Shown: positions 60,208 to 64,000 of the stretch, in pieces | Layout: each line of letters starts with the position of its first letter | Position numbering within the stretch: position 1 is the first letter of the stretch | NCBI GenBank assembly: GCA_051294375.1 | Contig: CM119271.1 | Coordinates: forward strand, 11,234,341 to 11,298,340 | Reading direction: 5' to 3' | Length of the DNA stretch: 64,000 nucleotides | DNA from: Paraspadella gotoi | Lineage: Eukaryota > Chaetognatha | Program-made: the position numbers and the translations under genes | Notes under the pieces: model-generated | Seen by the model: the letters and a program-made list of their open reading frames with translations, nothing else | Databases searched by the model: none | What the model was told of the DNA's origin: nothing

Positions 60208-61354
60208 TTCTTCTTCGGAAAAATTTGACCGACGCTTCGAAAAAAAATTCCAATTGGCGGAAATATTATCGGCCTATTATCTTCAATATTCATTTCCTTA
60301 AATTTCGTTATTAAATTATTTCATTTATAGCGGAGGTTAGATTAGGGGATGAGCTTAAAGGATTAGGGGACAGCGATTTAGGCGTGATATTAAGCTTAAA
60401 AGGGATATAAGATCAGGAATTAAGTTTAAGGTAAGGAGGAAATTCCGTTTAGACTTTAAGGGTCAGAATATGGAGAGATTTTTGGAAAAAAAAAAAATAA
60501 GACCAGCTTCTTACTACTTGAAGAAGTTAATCATTCTTAACTTTTATTTTATTCATATTCAGCTAGATTTCTTTCCTCTAAACCTTCTGAAACTCCGCTT
60601 TCACTATTTCCTCTTATCTGTTATCTTCTAATTCTCTTAACATCGATCCATTCATCTTACAAGGCTATCTACATCCGTCTTCATCTCTTCCCTTAAATTC
60701 AATTCTAAACTATCTGTAATCTCGTATTTCACTCTATAACCAAATGCTTATCACATCCCGTCTTCATCTCATACTTAATTCCATTCAACCCATCTGCAAT
60801 TCTTTCTGGTGCCTTTTTCCTCACGAGAGGCGAAGAAGCGATTGGAATCCAATCACACTTTCTTTGTTTACGTTATCTTCACCAACCTCCTCCTCCCTCC
60901 TCCTTTCCTCCTGCCTCCTGCTTTTCATTAATTCTTCGCCAATCTTAATCCTTAAATTCCCACTCCTGTTTCTCAAGTTAATAATTTGATTCAAACCGGG
61001 ATTTGCGTAATTATCTTATATTTACAAGTTCCTTTCACGTAGCTTATTTCGGGAAATTTTCTGAAATATCATGCACTTCATGGGAAAGCCAGGTTTAGTC
61101 TGAGAGTGCCTAACGAGACTTAGAAGAAGTTTAGAATGTGAAAGCTTGGAGGGTTAGAGTGGAGCAATGAAGCAAAGAAATTAGATTTGAGTCAATTAAC
61201 AATAATATTTTTATGCGAGATGGCTATGATTATTGAATTACAAAAAGGTATTTTGTGAATATTGTTTCGGGAAACAGAAAAGCAAAAATACAATATATTT
61301 TATACTTATATAATAAATATTTTTTTTAAAATCTTAAGATTAACTGTTTTTATT
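59270..61354. other. Pyrimidine-rich then AT-rich DNA, no gene seen
   Basis: C-rich and (CT)n DNA to ~60210, a TTAGGGG-like tract at 60330-60450, then AT-rich sequence. No splice-bounded frame. Confidence 0.5.
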
Positions 61355-61466
61355 TTTTGTCTAACTTTATATGAGAAATCTGAATCTTTAATAAAAAATT
61401 TTCAAAATTAATTTTTTTAAAAATTTTATTAAAGCATTCAATTTTCTCATATAAAGTTAGACAAAA
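61355..61466. repeat. 112-bp AT-rich palindrome
   Basis: TTTTGTCTAACTTTATATGA and its reverse complement bound an AT-rich, imperfectly self-complementary core. It could be a tiny MITE or a hairpin; no clear target duplication. Confidence 0.7.
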
Positions 61467-61745
61467 GATATAAAACATGCTATCATAAATTTTTTTGTTT
61501 TCAGTGTCAAATTGGAAAAAAAAGGAAAAATTCTCAACTTTCACTCTTCTGAAGTCATAATATTATTGAATAAACCGTTTGTAGTCTTTTTTCGCAGCCT
61601 TTAACATTAAAAATACATATAGCATATTTATAAAGTTTTTAATTTTTTTTCTGACAAATCCGAATGGTGGATATTAAAATTTTTAAAAAATCATTGTTAT
61701 CTTTTAACTTTCCTTTTGAAGCGAAAATAATACACTAACATACAT

Positions 61746-64000
61746 AACAGTGATGGAGGTCTTAAACCACCAAAAGCCCGTCCAAAGTCAGGGGCAAGAT
61801 AGCTTATTTATTAAATGAATGAATATTTTTATATTTTATGTTTATCAATTTCATTACTATCTTTCGATTCTTTTCTTTCATCCTGCCTGTAACTTTGTCA
61901 CGTACAATGCGTAGGAATAAAAACAATATTGTTTTGATTCTAACAAAACTGTACAAAGGATTAGTTATATTCTCTTCTTATTTTTAATTTTTTTTAAAGC
62001 GCTATGATTTACAGATTTACATTCAAAACTCGCGTAACAAACGTACAAAACTTTGGAAAAAAATACAAAATAAAAAATCTAATATATTTATTCATTAAAA
62101 AAAAATTGTCCATATAGTTATGAACAAAGATATATTTCTCATTAGCGACAATAGATTCCGAGACGATCCATAAAGGAAGTGGACGATTTAAAAAACAAAA
62201 CATAAAAAAATATATAAAGGAAAAACGAATTAGGCAAACGCGTAAAAACAAAACAACATATGACAAAATCATTGCGCATACACCGAGACTTGAGAAGAAT
62301 ACGACAGAAGTCTCGTTATTTTCGTTTTTTTGTTTTCATTGTTAAAAAAAAACAAACAAATTAATTAAATTAAAAACAAAAATAAATGCGGAGAAAACGA
62401 CATTAAAAAAAGAAAAGCACCCGATTATGATTCTAATAACGACACCGTTGTTTTTTCTTTTCTTTAACTTTCTTCAGGCGAAACGAAAAAAAAACTTTTG
62501 TATTTTGTTTTATATAAAACGAAATATTTGCTAATTTTGTCAAAAAAAAACCGGTTTTTTGTTTTTCGCGTTCTGTTTTTTTAAATTTCTTTTCTTTCTC
62601 TGAGAGAGCGAGCAGGTTTACGAAAACAGCTGAAATTACGTTTTACTGAATTTACTGTTTTACTCTTACATTCCCCCAAAAATTGTTGGGTTGAGGAGTG
62701 GCGTACCAAGGATTAAACGGTGCCGGTACGTTATAAAGGCAAAGAATCATTATTTTTTTTTTTTTGAAAGGATTCAATTTTGTAATTGAAAGATGAGGTT
62801 TGGGTCATCAATTGTTTGAAGGGCGCCGGGGAGCAGCGCCAGCGGAGAGCGGAATGCGGCTGATGTCTAGTCGTTGCTGCTACTGGCTGCTGCTGATGCA
62901 GCGTGTAATTTGTGATGTAGATGTTGTCGCCTCCAGAAATTTGATTTTGACGTCGTCCAAATTGTCTTCGTTTCAAGTCCGTGTTAAAATCGGAGAGACC
63001 CGACCACCTCGTAGAATTGTGGAGATCGAAAGACGACGCCCGATCTTGCACCTGACGGCGAATCTTGCAAATAAAAACAAAATGACATTCGACGATTTAA
63101 TTTAAGAAAAAAGACATCGCATCGAATACAAAGTTCTAAGGACACCGCATTCCGCGCCTGCCTTGAGTTTTGACACCGCATCAATTTAGTCTGATAAGTT
63201 AATAATAAACATTATTAAACTATGTAAACTTTTCTTCTCTTGTTTTTAAATGACACCGCCTTCCGCTGATTGAACACGCAGTTTTTGACACCGCGATATC
63301 CTACTCCCACGTTTATATTACGAGTTCTTATTAAGCTTAAAAATAATATGAACTCATTTATGGTCTAGGGAAATAGTTACTTCAGATAATGTCCCAAAAT
63401 TATAAAAACGTAGTATCTTCCAATGTTTTCCTCGATTCAAAACGACAGCTCGATATTGAAACAAACGAAAAACAAAAATCAATAAAAGAAAACAAAAGTA
63501 AAAACGGAAAGACTCGAGAAAAAGCCAGAAAAATGAAAGATGGCGGAAACGAAAAAGCCAGATAATAAAAAAAAAAAGAAATCAAGAGATGAAATTCGAT
63601 TTTTAGAAACGAAAACGAATCGAAAGAAGACGACAATTTTGGATGCGTCGCGCCATTTTGATTTTTGTAAGTGATAAAAATTATATATATATTATTTCGT
63701 AAAAAAATGCATAAAAACTATTAAATGAAACTTCACCTAACCAGCCTGAATATTAAACCGAAATGACAGCCAGCATTGCACGACTTATTAAGGATATGGA
63801 AACAGCGTATGTTTATTTAAAAAAACCTTTTTTGAAATTGTGACAACCAATATATTATATTTTACGTTACTAATCAACGATATAGATCGTTTTTAAAATA
63901 TTAAATATATAATATAATAAATATATATTTATATATTTATTAAACAAACTAAGGTTACCTTATAATAAAAACATTTATCATATAAACCTATAAACAGGAA
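61746..64000 (+). repeat. 2.3-kb repeat, copy B (runs off window)
   Basis: Partner of 50612-52990 in the same orientation, starting AGTGATGGAGGTCTTAAACC. In copy B one frame near 63538 reads MAETKKPDNKKKKKSRDEIR and continues to a GTAAGTG donor at ~63668. In copy A the frame is broken, so at most one copy is accurate or functional. Confidence 0.8.

Overview
This is an unmasked metazoan (invertebrate) scaffold. The evidence is short exons with GT/AG splice signals, AATAAA poly-A signals, tRNA-derived SINE-like elements, a MITE-like element and very abundant (GA)n/(CT)n microsatellites. Exons are GC-rich at codon third positions, and introns and intergenic DNA are AT-rich. No prokaryotic gene structure, rRNA, CRISPR array or intact autonomous transposon was seen. 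The species cannot be named from the sequence. There are 14 N-runs; four are exactly 25 N (7774, 21967, 57514, 57880), which suggests fixed-size gap padding.

Layout. 0.9-10.4 kb: exon fragments of an Ig-like cell-surface protein (942-1091, 2232-2351) and a transmembrane exon (10252-10445) that may belong to the same gene. A 2.4 kb palindrome (2.79-5.16 kb), a ~33 bp minisatellite (5.86-6.44 kb) and a GTC/ATC-rich block (8.0-9.7 kb) lie between them. 11-20.9 kb: SINE-like elements and AT-rich DNA. 21-24.5 kb: an exon array of a Thr/Pro-rich protein, tandemly duplicated with many indels around a 25-N gap. 26.1-28.3 kb: the best coding region. It holds an unrecognised coiled-coil protein followed at once by a six-blade Kelch protein of the KLHDC1/2/3 type, possibly spliced into one. 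29.3-29.7 kb: a perfect 145-bp-arm hairpin. 37.7-38.4 kb: a MITE-like element. 39.45-41.39 kb: a three-exon gene for a small single-pass membrane protein whose two splice phases both agree. 42.6-44.1 kb: four adjacent minisatellites. 44-49 kb: isolated coiled-coil and Gln-rich exons. 50-64 kb: repeats, inverted duplications and two diverged 2.3 kb copies of one segment.

The genes do not form a visible pathway. The readable ones are two cell-surface proteins (Ig-like and Cys-containing), a Kelch adaptor-like protein and several low-complexity or coiled-coil exons. Many of the most striking large-scale structures (21-24 kb, 3-5 kb, 54-59 kb and 50/62 kb) may be assembly products, because their copies differ largely by indels and several sit beside N-runs. 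The perfect hairpin, the SINE-like pair with matching 5-bp target duplications and the MITE-like element do not have that signature and look biological.
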